DNA of 59,367 bases, from contig NZ_APNM01000020.1 in the NCBI RefSeq assembly GCF_040361335.1, positions 1-59,367 of the forward strand, given 5' to 3'. The notes under the pieces were generated by a model. That model did no database searches. It was not told the origin of the DNA and saw only the letters and a list, made by a program, of their open reading frames with translations. Source of the DNA: APNM01 sp040361335. Its GTDB lineage: Bacteria > Pseudomonadota > Gammaproteobacteria > Nevskiales > Salinisphaeraceae. Below are positions 19,336 to 27,495 of this stretch, piece by piece. The translations under genes and the position numbers were made by a program. Numbering within the stretch: position 1 is the stretch's first letter; the number at the start of each line of letters is the position of its first letter.

Positions 19336-19818
19336 CTACTCGTAGCGTACCCCCACGATCTCGAACGTACGCTCGCCGCCGGGGACGTCGACCTCGACCA
19401 CGTCGCCCTCGTTCTTGCCTATGAGCGCCCGCGCGATGGGCGAGGCGAACGACAACCGGCCCTCCTTGATGTCGGCCTCGTCCTCGCCGACGATCTGGTA
19501 GGTCAGCTCGTCGCCGGAATCGTCGTCCACCAGCTCGACCGTGGCGCCGAAGATCACGCGGCCGCCGGCACGGGCCCCGGCGCTGACCACGTCCACGATC
19601 TGGGCGTTGGCGAGCTTGCCCTCGATCTCGGCGATACGCGCCTCGGCGAAACCCTGCTCTTCCTTGGCGGCATGGTATTCCGCGTTCTCGCGCAGGTCGC
19701 CATGCGCACGCGCCTCCTCGATCGCTTTCACGATACGTGGGCGCTCCACGCTCTTGAGCCGCTTGAGTTCGGCACGCAGGGCTTCCGCCCCGCGCTGCGT
19801 CAGCGGGGTCTTGTCCAT
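19336..19818 (-). CDS. greA: Transcription elongation factor GreA
   Basis: The 160-residue protein begins MDKTPLTQRGAEALRAELKR. Its N-terminal coiled coil carries the acidic tip (AREHGDLRENAEYHAAKEEQ-type segment), and the FKBP-like C domain ends SFASPIARALIGKNEGDVVE. GreA enters the RNA polymerase secondary channel and stimulates cleavage of backtracked transcripts. In relatives carB usually lies directly upstream. Here carB is 13 kb away and an accessory block (ubiA to ectABC) separates them. About 200 bp upstream of greA contains no gene. Confidence 0.97.
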   Translation of the reverse strand: MDKTPLTQRGAEALRAELKRLKSVERPRIVKAIEEARAHGDLRENAEYHAAKEEQGFAEARIAEIEGKLANAQIVDVVSAGARAGGRVIFGATVELVDDDSGDELTYQIVGEDEADIKEGRLSFASPIARALIGKNEGDVVEVDVPGGERTFEIVGVRYE

Positions 19819-20021
19819 CGTCGACCTACCTCCGTCGATACGGCCGCCGTCCCGCGGCGGCCGCGGAAACGAATGATCTCAACCGGGGTCGGGATACAGC
19901 GGGAAAGGCTATCGGGCCCGGGCAATGCAACCGAGGCCCGCCAATACACCCGGCGAGCCGGTCCCCCCGGCATCCGGCCTTCCGGCGAAGCCTAGCAACG
20001 CCCCGCCCGGAAGTCGAGGCG

Positions 20022-20900
20022 TCAGGCCAGCGGCAGCCGGTCCAGTGCGATGCCGACGAATACCACCATGCCCAGATAATTGTTGTGCAGAAAGGCGCGG
20101 AAACAGGCGTCGCGATCGCGGCCGCGGATCAACCACTGGTGGTAGACCGCGATCGCCGCCGCCGCGGCGAGCCCGATGTAGTACACCGGCCCCAGCCCGA
20201 ACGCGAGGCCGGCGGCGACCAGCAGCGCCAGGAATACCGCCTGGAAGACGCCGATCCACAACCGGTCGTGGCGGCCCCAGAGCACGGCGGTCGATTTCAC
20301 CCCGATGCGCAGGTCGTCGTCGCGGTCGACCATGGCGTACATGCTGTCGTAGACCAGCGCCCATACCAGCGTGGCGGCGAAGACCAGCCACGCCGCGGCC
20401 GGCACCGTGCCGGTGACCGCCGCGAAGGCCATGGGTACCGCCCAGGCGAAGGCCGCGCCCAGGAACATCTGCGGCCAGTGGGTCGCGCGCTTGGTGAAGG
20501 GGTACAGCACCGCCAGCCCGGCACCGACGAACGACAGCAGGACGGTCAGGCGGTTGAGCAGCAGCACCAGGGCGAAGGCGGCCAGACAGAGCCCCGCGAA
20601 CAGGGCGACCGCTTCCGCCACGCCCATCTCGCCGGTGGCCAGAGGCCGGGCCTTGGTGCGGCGCACGTGCGGATCGATCCGGCGGTCGGCCACGTCGTTG
20701 ATCACGCAGCCGGCCGAGCGCATCAGGACGCAGCCGAGCAGGAAGACCGCCAGCGGCAACAGCGGCGGCACGCCATCGGCGGCCAGCCAGAGCGCCCAGA
20801 GCATGGGCCACATCACCAGGAAAATGCCGATGGGACGGTCCAGGCGCGTCAGCCGCAAATAGCGGTCGATGCGTCCCGCCGTCGCCACGCCGTCCGTCAT
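20022..20900 (-). CDS. ubiA: 4-hydroxybenzoate octaprenyltransferase
   Basis: The 292-residue membrane prenyltransferase attaches the polyprenyl tail to 4-hydroxybenzoate in ubiquinone synthesis. Both aspartate motifs are present: SAGCVINDVADRRIDPHVRR and YDSMYAMVDRDDDLRIG. About eight or nine hydrophobic helices follow the N-terminal LTRLDRPIGIFLVMWP. ATG 20900 is preceded by GGAGGCGAC, so I reject the 48-codon upstream extension. ubiC is not adjacent. It is divergent from gshA across a small inverted-repeat element. Confidence 0.96.
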   Translation of the reverse strand: MTDGVATAGRIDRYLRLTRLDRPIGIFLVMWPMLWALWLAADGVPPLLPLAVFLLGCVLMRSAGCVINDVADRRIDPHVRRTKARPLATGEMGVAEAVALFAGLCLAAFALVLLLNRLTVLLSFVGAGLAVLYPFTKRATHWPQMFLGAAFAWAVPMAFAAVTGTVPAAAWLVFAATLVWALVYDSMYAMVDRDDDLRIGVKSTAVLWGRHDRLWIGVFQAVFLALLVAAGLAFGLGPVYYIGLAAAAAIAVYHQWLIRGRDRDACFRAFLHNNYLGMVVFVGIALDRLPLA

Positions 20901-20978
20901 GTCGCCTCCCGGGGTCCGTGTGAGGTATCCGCGGCCGTCCCGGTCTTCTTCCGGGACGGCCCCGGCCTGGACGCGCCA

Positions 20979-21076
20979 GTGTCCCGTCTCATAAGCAAGC
21001 TTGCATTGCGCGCGGCGTTGCCGGACGCGCCGATGGACTCGCACTCATGAGACAAGCCACTTATAGGACGGGACAC
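20979..21076. repeat. 98-bp inverted-repeat (MITE-like) element between ubiA and gshA
   Basis: The ends are GTGTCCCGTCTCATAAG (20979-20995) and the inverse of GTGTCCCGTCCTATAAG (21060-21076), 15 of 17 positions alike. The similarity continues inward over a GCTTG block. There is no coding potential. Size and long terminal inverted repeats suggest a non-autonomous mobile element or a strong cruciform. It resembles none of the short-tandem-repeat families elsewhere in the window. I see no obvious target duplication. Confidence 0.6.
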
Positions 21077-21171
21077 TAGCACGCGGCGACCGCTTAGGCA
21101 CGGGTGCCCAGGCATGGTAGCTTTGCCGGCCCGGCCCCGGCCGGAAGACGATCCCAACAAAGGTATGAACG

Positions 21172-22536
21172 ATGTCCGCACCCTCGCGTTCCGGCGGCGA
21201 GCCGATCGAAGACCGGCGACAGTTGGTGACGTACTTCGAGCAGGGTTGCAAGGAGCCGGCCGACTGGCGCCTGGGCACCGAGCACGAGAAATTCCTGTTC
21301 CGCCTGGACGATCGCTCGCCCCTGCCCTACGAGGGCGAGGCCGGCGTCGGCGCCTTCCTGGAGGCACTCACCCGCTACGGCTGGGAGCCGCTACGCGAGG
21401 ACGGCCGGGTGGTGGCCCTGCGCATGGGCGGCTGCCACATCACGCTGGAGCCCGGCGGCCAGCTCGAGCTGGCCGGCGCCCCCCTGGAAACCATCCACCA
21501 GGCCTGCGCCGAGGTCCACGAGCATCTGGCCCAGGTCAAGACGGTCGCCCAGACTTTGGGCGTGGGTCTGATCGGCCTCGGTTTCGCGCCCAACTGGCGA
21601 CGCGACGAGGTGCCGTGGATGCCCAAGCAGCGTTACGACATCATGCGCCGCTACATGCCCACGCGCGGCGATCTCGGCCTGGACATGATGCTGCGCACCG
21701 CCACCGTCCAGGTGAACCTGGACTACGCGTCCGAGGCCGACATGGTGCGCAAGTTCCGGGTCGGGCTCGCCCTGCAGCCGGTGGCCACGGCCCTGTTCGC
21801 CAACTCGCCGTTCACCGAGGGCCGGCCCAACGGCTTCCTGAGCTACCGCAGCCAGATCTGGACCGATACCGACCCCGACCGCTGCGGCATGCTGCCCTGG
21901 GCGTTCGAATCCGGCATGGGCTTCGAACGCTACGTCGACTACGCCCTGGACGTGCCGATGTACTTCGTGCACCGCGACGGCCGCTACATCGACGCCGCGG
22001 GCCAGTCCTTCCGCGACTTCCTGGACGGCCGCCTGCCGGCCCTGCCCGGCGAGCGTCCGACCCTGGGGGACTGGGACGACCACCTGACCACCATCTTTCC
22101 CGAGGTACGGCTGAAGCGCTTCATGGAAATGCGCGGCGCCGACGGCGGCCCCTGGCGCCGACTCTGCGCCCTGCCCGCGCTATGGGCCGGCCTGTGCTAT
22201 GACACCGCGTCCCTGGACGCGGCGTGGGAACGGGTCAAGGACTGGACCGAGGAGGAGCGCGACACCCTGCGCCGCGAGGTGCCGCGCACCGGTCTGGGGA
22301 CGCCGTTTCGAGGCGGCACCGTGGCCGACCTCGCCAGGGACGTACTCGCGATCGCCCGGCAGGGCCTGGAACGTCGCGATCGCCGCGATGCCATCGGTCG
22401 CGACGAAAGCCACTTTCTGGATCAGCTCGACGAGATCGCCGACAGCGGCCGCAGCCAGGCGCAGGTACTGCTCGACGCCTACGAAGGGCGTTGGGGCCAA
22501 CGCGTCGATCCCGTCTTCGACGAATATGCGTATTGA
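21172..22536 (+). CDS. gshA: Glutamate--cysteine ligase (GCS2/plant-like type)
   Basis: This 454-residue enzyme makes gamma-glutamylcysteine, the first step of glutathione synthesis. Family motifs are WRLGTEHEKFLFR near residue 36, the glycine-rich GCHITLEPGGQLELAGAP, APNWRRDEVPWMPKQRYDIM and MLRTATVQVNLDY. This is the alphaproteobacterial/plant-related class rather than the E. coli GshA class. ATG 21172 follows an AAAGG ribosome site. It is monocistronic on plus and convergent with the CDF gene (25 bp). gshB is not in the window. Confidence 0.93.
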   Translation: MSAPSRSGGEPIEDRRQLVTYFEQGCKEPADWRLGTEHEKFLFRLDDRSPLPYEGEAGVGAFLEALTRYGWEPLREDGRVVALRMGGCHITLEPGGQLELAGAPLETIHQACAEVHEHLAQVKTVAQTLGVGLIGLGFAPNWRRDEVPWMPKQRYDIMRRYMPTRGDLGLDMMLRTATVQVNLDYASEADMVRKFRVGLALQPVATALFANSPFTEGRPNGFLSYRSQIWTDTDPDRCGMLPWAFESGMGFERYVDYALDVPMYFVHRDGRYIDAAGQSFRDFLDGRLPALPGERPTLGDWDDHLTTIFPEVRLKRFMEMRGADGGPWRRLCALPALWAGLCYDTASLDAAWERVKDWTEEERDTLRREVPRTGLGTPFRGGTVADLARDVLAIARQGLERRDRRDAIGRDESHFLDQLDEIADSGRSQAQVLLDAYEGRWGQRVDPVFDEYAY

Positions 22537-22561
22537 GGGAGGACGGGCGAGAGCAAGGGGC

Positions 22562-23746
22562 TCAGCGGAACAGGACCTCGATGCGGCGGACGGCGGGCAT
22601 GCGCTCGGCCAGCGCCGCGTAACGCCGCTGCAACCCGGCCGCGCCCTCCGCCTGCGCCTCGGCCTCCGCCAGGGGCATGAGCACCTCCACGTCGATGGCC
22701 TCGTCCAGGTAGTGCAGGGTCACGCGCTGGATCGAGTCCGCACCGGGGAAATCGCGCCAGGCGGCCCGCAGGTCCGCCACCACCGCCTCGCGCAGCGGCA
22801 GATCGTAGGCCGCGGGCGCATCCGCGTGGCCGTCCGGCTCGATATGGATGCAGATATCGGCGATCTCATCCACGTGATCGACCAGGCGGGCGCTGATCGC
22901 CTCGCTGATGCGGTGGGCCTCGGTGAGGCTGATGTACGGGTCGACCATCACGCCCACGTCGGCGAACGCCTCGTGGCCACCCATGGTCCGGGTCCGTAGC
23001 CGGCGCATGCGGCGCACGCCCGGCACCGATGCGATATGGCGCCGGACCACGGCGAGCCGATCCGGCTCCAGGCCGGTATCCACCAGCTCGCGCAGACTCT
23101 GCCAGGTGTAGCGGACCCCCACCCCGGCCAGCATGACCGCGATCACGATCGCCCCGGCGGCGTCGAGATAGGGCATGCCGGCCATGCTCCCGCCGATCGC
23201 GGCCAGGGCCGCCACCGAGGACAGGGCGTCGCTACGGTGATGCCAGGCGTTCGCCTCCAGCAGCGGCGAGCGCGTGCGGCGCGCGGCGCGGATGGTGTAC
23301 CAGTAGATGCCCTCCTTGAGGGCCAGCGACGCGGCGGCCACGATCAGGGCCGGCCAGCCGGGCCGCAACAGCAGCGACGGGTCCGCCAGCCGCCGCAGGG
23401 CGTCGAAGGCGATCCCCGCCCCGGCCAGGATCAGCAACAGCGACACGAAGGCCATGGCCGCGGTCTCGATCCGGGCATGGCCGTAGGGATGGTCGTAATC
23501 GGCGTTCTTGGCCCCGACCCGGATCGCCGCCAGCACCAGGGCATCGCTGACCAAGTCCGCCAGGGAGTGCAGTCCGTCCGCGAGCAACGCCTGGGAACGG
23601 CCGAAATAGCCGGCGGCGATCTTGATCGCCGCCAGCGGCAGGTTGATCGCCGCGCCGGCCAGGGTGGCGCGGCGCTTGCGGCGATAGGCGCGGTAGTCGC
23701 TCGCCGCCGGCGTGCCGACGCGCTTGTCGGATAGTGTCTGAGCCAT
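22562..23746 (-). CDS. Cation diffusion facilitator (FieF-like) metal exporter
   Basis: The 394-residue protein has six membrane helices with the metal-binding pairs ADGLHSLADLVSDALV (DxxxD) and AWHHRSDALSS (HxxxD), plus the YDHPYGHARIE loop. The C-terminal cytoplasmic domain is longer than in E. coli FieF (300 aa) and adds a second regulatory-like module of about 90 residues (HIEPDGHAD onward). Such proteins expel Zn, Fe or Mn by proton antiport. Substrate is not predictable here. ATG 23746 (MAQTLSDKR) is preferred over a longer arginine-rich extension. Confidence 0.92.
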   Translation of the reverse strand: MAQTLSDKRVGTPAASDYRAYRRKRRATLAGAAINLPLAAIKIAAGYFGRSQALLADGLHSLADLVSDALVLAAIRVGAKNADYDHPYGHARIETAAMAFVSLLLILAGAGIAFDALRRLADPSLLLRPGWPALIVAAASLALKEGIYWYTIRAARRTRSPLLEANAWHHRSDALSSVAALAAIGGSMAGMPYLDAAGAIVIAVMLAGVGVRYTWQSLRELVDTGLEPDRLAVVRRHIASVPGVRRMRRLRTRTMGGHEAFADVGVMVDPYISLTEAHRISEAISARLVDHVDEIADICIHIEPDGHADAPAAYDLPLREAVVADLRAAWRDFPGADSIQRVTLHYLDEAIDVEVLMPLAEAEAQAEGAAGLQRRYAALAERMPAVRRIEVLFR

Positions 23747-23823
23747 GCGAAGGGGTCTCGCCCAATCTTTTCGGACCGGATCGGTCCTATATTGTAACGG
23801 CCCCCGGCGCCGCTGTCCCGTGT

Positions 23824-24654
23824 CTACATTTCGCCGCCGCGCCGCGGCATGTCCACCGGAGCGACGCCCTGCGGCGCGGCGGCGCCGCCACCATCGGCGC
23901 CGCCGGTATCGATGACCGGACCGTCGACCAACGCATCGCGGTCGTCCGTGGCGCCCGCGATCGTCGGCGGCGCCGTGAGTTCGCGGCGTATCCGGACCGC
24001 CAGGCGCGTGAGTTCGGAGGCGCCGCCCGGCCCGACCAGCGCATAGTGCTTGCCGTGCGCATGCCATTCCACGAGACGCGTGTCGCCGCGCTCGAACAGC
24101 CGGAACAGTCCCTCCGCCGCCGGGGCCTCGCGCTCCGCGACGTACAGCGCGACCCGGGCGCCGTCGTCACGACGGTAGCGATACTCGACGAGTCCCCCCG
24201 ACGCCGACCCGATACGGCGCCGACCGACGGGCTCCAATCCCCCGGCCGGCGGTGCCGTGTCCGACACGGCCTGCGCCCGAACCACCTTTTCCGCATAGGC
24301 TTCCAGGGCGGCCGTCGTAAAATCCGGCGGCGGCGGTGCCCAGACCAGCCGGCCGACACCGGCCGTCAACACCGCCACGGCGGCAACCGCCGCGAGCGCG
24401 GGCCACACCCGTCGCCGACGCCCTGCCGCAAGCGCTGCGTCAGGGTTCGGTCCGGGCTCGTCCGCGTCGACGTCAAACGCCTTTTTCAGTGCCGCTTCCC
24501 GCCGCCAGTAGGCATGTATCCGGTCGGCGTCGGCGGGCTCCGAACGCAGATGGGCCGCGACCCGCGCCGCGCGCCGGCGCGGCAGGGCACCGTCGGCGAA
24601 GGCGCTGAGGTCCTCGTCGCTGACAGGTCGGTCATCGGGGGACCACCGGATCAT
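23824..24654 (-). CDS. Anti-sigma factor, membrane-anchored (RseA/MucA-like layout)
   Basis: The 276-residue protein begins MIRWSPDDRPVSDEDLSAFA. It has an N-terminal cytoplasmic sigma-binding region (about 1-60), a single membrane helix (about 88-108, ALAAVAAVAVLTAGVGRLVW) and an extracytoplasmic domain with FRLFERGDTRLVEWHAHGKH. The ATG overlaps the sigma-factor stop by 4 bp (ATGA), so synthesis is coupled. No zinc-binding HxxxCxxC motif is seen. Function as an anti-sigma follows from layout and coupling rather than strong sequence identity. Confidence 0.85.
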   Translation of the reverse strand: MIRWSPDDRPVSDEDLSAFADGALPRRRAARVAAHLRSEPADADRIHAYWRREAALKKAFDVDADEPGPNPDAALAAGRRRRVWPALAAVAAVAVLTAGVGRLVWAPPPPDFTTAALEAYAEKVVRAQAVSDTAPPAGGLEPVGRRRIGSASGGLVEYRYRRDDGARVALYVAEREAPAAEGLFRLFERGDTRLVEWHAHGKHYALVGPGGASELTRLAVRIRRELTAPPTIAGATDDRDALVDGPVIDTGGADGGGAAAPQGVAPVDMPRRGGEM

Positions 24655-25205
24655 TTGACCCTCCGCAGATATCGTGGCGCGCCGGCGGCATCCGCCTCGC
24701 AGCGTTGCCGGATGGTCTCGCGGGCACGCGCCAACCGCGAGCGCAGGGTGCCGATATTGATATCCAGTATCCGGGCCGCGTCCCGGTAACTGGGCCCCTC
24801 CACCGCCATCAGCAGGACGGCGGCGCGCTGGCCGGACGGCAACCCGTCCACGATCGCCATGATGTCGTGACAATGCGCGTGGGCTTCCTGCGTGCCGCGG
24901 GCGATCAAGGGGTCGCCCGCGTGCGGGGTGACCACCTCGCGCCGCGTGCGCGCGGATGTCCGGTCGTTGAGATAGGTCCGGTACAGGATCCGGAACAGCC
25001 AGGCCCGAAGGCGCCCCTTGGGACGCCAGAGATGGCGCTTGCGCAGGGCCCTCTCCAGGCAATCCTGCACCAGGTCGTCGGCCGCCGCCGGATCGCCGCA
25101 CAGCGAGCGCGCGTAACGCCGCAGATGGGGCAGTTGCTCGCAAACTTGCCGCTCGAAACTCAAAGCCGACGCCTGTCGTTCTCGGACCCTGTCATACAAG
25201 TACAA
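24651..25205 (-). CDS. ECF-family RNA polymerase sigma factor
   Basis: The protein is up to 184 residues. Region 2 contains RYARSLCGDPAAADDLVQDC and RLRAWLFRILYRTYLNDRTS. Region 4 contains LPSGQRAAVLLMAVEGPSYR and the helix-turn-helix AARILDINIGTLRSRLARAR. The start is uncertain. TTG 25205 begins the open frame but overlaps a candidate autoregulatory -10 element, so TTG 25163 (170 aa) may be the true start; neither has a strong ribosome site. It is coupled to the anti-sigma gene and divergent from the DUF4168 gene, which shares a matching promoter motif. Confidence 0.93.
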   Translation of the reverse strand: MYLYDRVRERQASALSFERQVCEQLPHLRRYARSLCGDPAAADDLVQDCLERALRKRHLWRPKGRLRAWLFRILYRTYLNDRTSARTRREVVTPHAGDPLIARGTQEAHAHCHDIMAIVDGLPSGQRAAVLLMAVEGPSYRDAARILDINIGTLRSRLARARETIRQRCEADAAGAPRYLRRVK

Positions 25206-25226
25206 CGCCCGGACGGCTTTGGTTCC
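25199..25226 (-). promoter_or_regulatory. Candidate ECF-type promoter of the sigma/anti-sigma operon
   Basis: The minus strand has GGAACC (25226-25221), 16 nt, then TGTACT. GGAAC is a common ECF -35 core. The same GGAACC-N16-TGT pattern occurs on the plus strand 40 bp away facing the DUF4168 gene, consistent with an autoregulated sigma factor and one divergent target. Confidence 0.55.
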
Positions 25227-25265
25227 ATGGCGGGCCGACGGCTGACACCGTGGGCAATGACGGTT

Positions 25266-25293
25266 GGAACCAGGGGCCGCATGCCCTTGTTGG
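25266..25293 (+). promoter_or_regulatory. Candidate ECF-type promoter of the DUF4168 gene
   Basis: GGAACC at 25266-25271 is followed after 16 nt by TGTTGG (25288-25293). It lies about 56 nt before the DUF4168 ATG at 25349. Motif and spacing match the candidate upstream of the sigma gene on the other strand. Confidence 0.55.
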
Positions 25294-25348
25294 TGGGACA
25301 GCGGCGCATGACGCGTCGTATCCGGACCACAGACGCAAGGAGTTGAAG

Positions 25349-25747
25349 ATGAACGATATACGCAAGCGACTGACCATCCTCGCCGGGGCGATGGCCCTCG
25401 CCGGCAGCGGGGCGGCGGCCGCCCAGGGCGACTACGACCAGGGACAGCAGGGCAATGCCCCGGCGTCCGCGCAACAGGCCCCGAAGGGCGCGTCCGACTT
25501 CTCCGACAAGGAACTGCAGTCCTTCGCCGAGGCGCAGCAGGACGTCAGCGAGATCAGCAAGACGTACGAAGGCAAGATCAAGGACAGCCAGGAGCCGGCG
25601 AAGATGGCCGAGATGCGGCAAAAGGCCAACAAGGAGATGGTCAAGGCCGTGCGCGACGCCGGCCTCGAGCCGGCCCGCTACAACGCCATCGCCAACGCGG
25701 TGCGTTCCAACCCCGAGCTGGCCTCCAAGGTCGAGCAGATGCAATGA
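25349..25747 (+). CDS. DUF4168 periplasmic protein
   Basis: This 132-residue secreted protein begins MNDIRKRLTILAGAMALAGS with a signal peptide cleaved near AAAAQG. A low-complexity glutamine/alanine linker follows. The mature domain is charged and helical (SDKELQSFAEAQQDVSEISK onward) and matches DUF4168. Function is unknown. A strong ribosome site (AAGGAG) precedes ATG 25349. Divergence from an ECF sigma operon with a shared promoter-like motif suggests an envelope-stress target; that is inference. Confidence 0.88.
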   Translation: MNDIRKRLTILAGAMALAGSGAAAAQGDYDQGQQGNAPASAQQAPKGASDFSDKELQSFAEAQQDVSEISKTYEGKIKDSQEPAKMAEMRQKANKEMVKAVRDAGLEPARYNAIANAVRSNPELASKVEQMQ

Positions 25748-25761
25748 AATCCGCCCTGGCG

Positions 25762-25789
25762 GGGCCCGCGGCCGGACGGCCGCGGGCCC
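25762..25789. terminator. Perfect 12-bp GC hairpin between convergent genes
   Basis: GGGCCCGCGGCC and its exact inverse flank a GGAC loop between the DUF4168 stop and the queH stop. There is no T run on either side, so intrinsic termination would be weak. The position suggests a bidirectional 3'-end hairpin. Confidence 0.6.
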
Positions 25790-25798
25790 GTCCGGCGT

Positions 25799-26533
25799 TC
25801 AGTCCCCGGCGCGCTCGCGCCGCAGCCAGGGATAGGGGCTCGCCGATCCGCCCCGGTCGCCGCAGATCTCCTCGCGGCCGTAGAACTTCACGCCCTTCTG
25901 GATGCGCGGCCGGCCCTGGGCCCGCCGGTGCTGGTTGGTGTCGCGCAGCGAATAGACGCAGCCGCAGTATTCCTGCTGGTAGAACGCCTCGCGCTTGGCG
26001 ATCTCGATCATCCGCTGGGAACCGCCCTTCTTGCGCCAATTGAGGGTCCAGTAGGTGACCTCGCCGTAACGGGCGGCCGCCCGCACGCCGGCCTCGTTGA
26101 TCTGGGTCATGTTCTTCCAGCGGGAAATGCCCAGGGTGCTGGAGATCAGCGGATAACCGTGCTCGGCCGCGTACAGGGCCGTGCGCTCGAAACGCATGTC
26201 GAAGCACACGGTGCAGCGGCGGCCGCGCTCCGGCTCGTTCTCCAGGCCGGCGATGCGGTCGAACCAGTTGTCGGTATCGTAGTCGCCGTCGACGAAGGGC
26301 ATGCCGAGGCGCTCGCAGAAGCGGATGTTCTCCTGCTTGCGCATCTCGTATTCCTCGCGCGGGTGGATGTTCGGGTTGTAGAAATACACCGTGACATCCA
26401 TGCCGGCGGCCTGGACGGCCTCCATCACCTCGCCGGCGCAGGGCGCGCAGCAGGAATGCAGCAGCAGACGCCGCTCGCCGTCGGGCGTCTCCAGATCCGG
26501 GCGCTCGTATCGATCCAGGCTGTAGGGGTTCAT
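25799..26533 (-). CDS. queH: Epoxyqueuosine reductase QueH
   Basis: The 244-residue protein belongs to the DUF208/QueH family, the non-cobalamin enzyme that performs the last step of queuosine tRNA modification. The cysteine motifs expected for its Fe-S and metal sites are present: LLLHSCCAPCAGEV, RRCTVCFDMRFERT and EYCGCVYSLRDTN. ATG 26533 (MNPYSLDRYERPDLETP) gives the usual length. The open frame extends 38 codons upstream but with atypical composition. No other queuosine genes are adjacent. Confidence 0.93.
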   Translation of the reverse strand: MNPYSLDRYERPDLETPDGERRLLLHSCCAPCAGEVMEAVQAAGMDVTVYFYNPNIHPREEYEMRKQENIRFCERLGMPFVDGDYDTDNWFDRIAGLENEPERGRRCTVCFDMRFERTALYAAEHGYPLISSTLGISRWKNMTQINEAGVRAAARYGEVTYWTLNWRKKGGSQRMIEIAKREAFYQQEYCGCVYSLRDTNQHRRAQGRPRIQKGVKFYGREEICGDRGGSASPYPWLRRERAGD

Positions 26534-26645
26534 CGCGCGTGGGCGTGCAGGGATAATGCGCGCCCATGATGGGCCAGGCGCCCGCGATCGTGCAATATCG
26601 CGCCTGTTACGATTGCCATCACCTACGGGAAACAGGGAGACGAAC

Positions 26646-26969
26646 ATGACCGAGACAGCCCGTCAGGGAAGCCTCCTCCTGGCGATGATCTGGATGGCCC
26701 TGATCTCGCTGCTGCTGTTCTGGCTACCCGTCATTGGGCCGTTGATCGCGGGCGTGGTCGGCGGTCGTACCGCCGGCGGCGTCGGCCGGGGGTTCCTGGC
26801 CGCGATCCTGCCCAGCGCCCTACTCGGCGCGCTGTTGTTCCTGTTCGGCACGGCCCTGACCGGCCTGCCGCTGATCGGTGCGTTGGCCGGCGGCGGCGTC
26901 TTCGTGCTGGTGCTGTTCCAGAGCGGGCCGCTGATCGTCGGCGCGCTGATCGGCGGCCTGCTGGCTTGA
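26646..26969 (+). CDS. Small hydrophobic membrane protein
   Basis: The 107-residue protein begins MTETARQGSLLLAMIWMALI and is almost wholly hydrophobic. Three or four helices contain glycine-rich segments (GPLIAGVVGGRTAGGVGRGF, LIGALAGGGVF) reminiscent of DUF5518-type proteins. A GGGAGA ribosome site precedes ATG 26646. Its stop overlaps the TTG start of the HD-domain gene, so the pair is likely co-translated. I do not recognise a specific function. Confidence 0.8.
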   Translation: MTETARQGSLLLAMIWMALISLLLFWLPVIGPLIAGVVGGRTAGGVGRGFLAAILPSALLGALLFLFGTALTGLPLIGALAGGGVFVLVLFQSGPLIVGALIGGLLA

Positions 26970-27487
26970 GCGGGGCGAACGCCACGGTCGACGCCATTCT
27001 CGACGAATGGCGCGATGCCCTCGGGGCGGCCCACGACCCCTATCGCAACCATGCGCAACGGGTGTTCCACCTGGCCCGGGCGCATGCCGGCGACGAACGC
27101 ACGCTCGCGGTCGCCGCCGCCTTCCATGACCTCGGCATCTGGAGCGACGGCACCTTCGACTATCTGGAACCCTCCGTGGGCCGGGCCGCGGACTGGCTGT
27201 CGGACCGTGGCGAATCGTCGCGCCTGGCGGCGGTCGCCGCGCTGATCCGTTTCCACCACAAGTTGACGCCCTATCGCGGGCCGCATGCCGCCGCGGTCGA
27301 AGCCTTCCGGCGCGCGGACCTCGCGGATGTGTCCATGGGTCTGATCCCGGGCGGGCTGTCGCGGCGCGACTACCGTGCGCTGCGGCGGCGGTTTCCCTAT
27401 CTCGGTTTCCACCGCCTGCTCGTTCGCCTGACCTGGCGCGAATTCCGTCGTCGCCCCCTGCGACCGTTGCCCATGCTGCGCTGGTGA
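26966..27487 (+). CDS. HD-domain protein (putative phosphohydrolase)
   Basis: The 173-residue protein begins at TTG 26966, sharing TTGA with the preceding stop. It has HD-superfamily landmarks: YRNHAQRVFHLARAHAG, then the paired metal ligands in VAAAFHDLGIWSDG, and a later FHHKLTPY. The C-terminal third is strongly basic (TWREFRRRPLRPLPMLRW). HD enzymes hydrolyse phosphate esters, often of nucleotides, but substrate cannot be inferred. It converges with a BCCT transporter gene with an 8-bp gap. Confidence 0.82.
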   Translation: MSGANATVDAILDEWRDALGAAHDPYRNHAQRVFHLARAHAGDERTLAVAAAFHDLGIWSDGTFDYLEPSVGRAADWLSDRGESSRLAAVAALIRFHHKLTPYRGPHAAAVEAFRRADLADVSMGLIPGGLSRRDYRALRRRFPYLGFHRLLVRLTWREFRRRPLRPLPMLRW

Positions 27488-27495
27488 CGCCGCGC

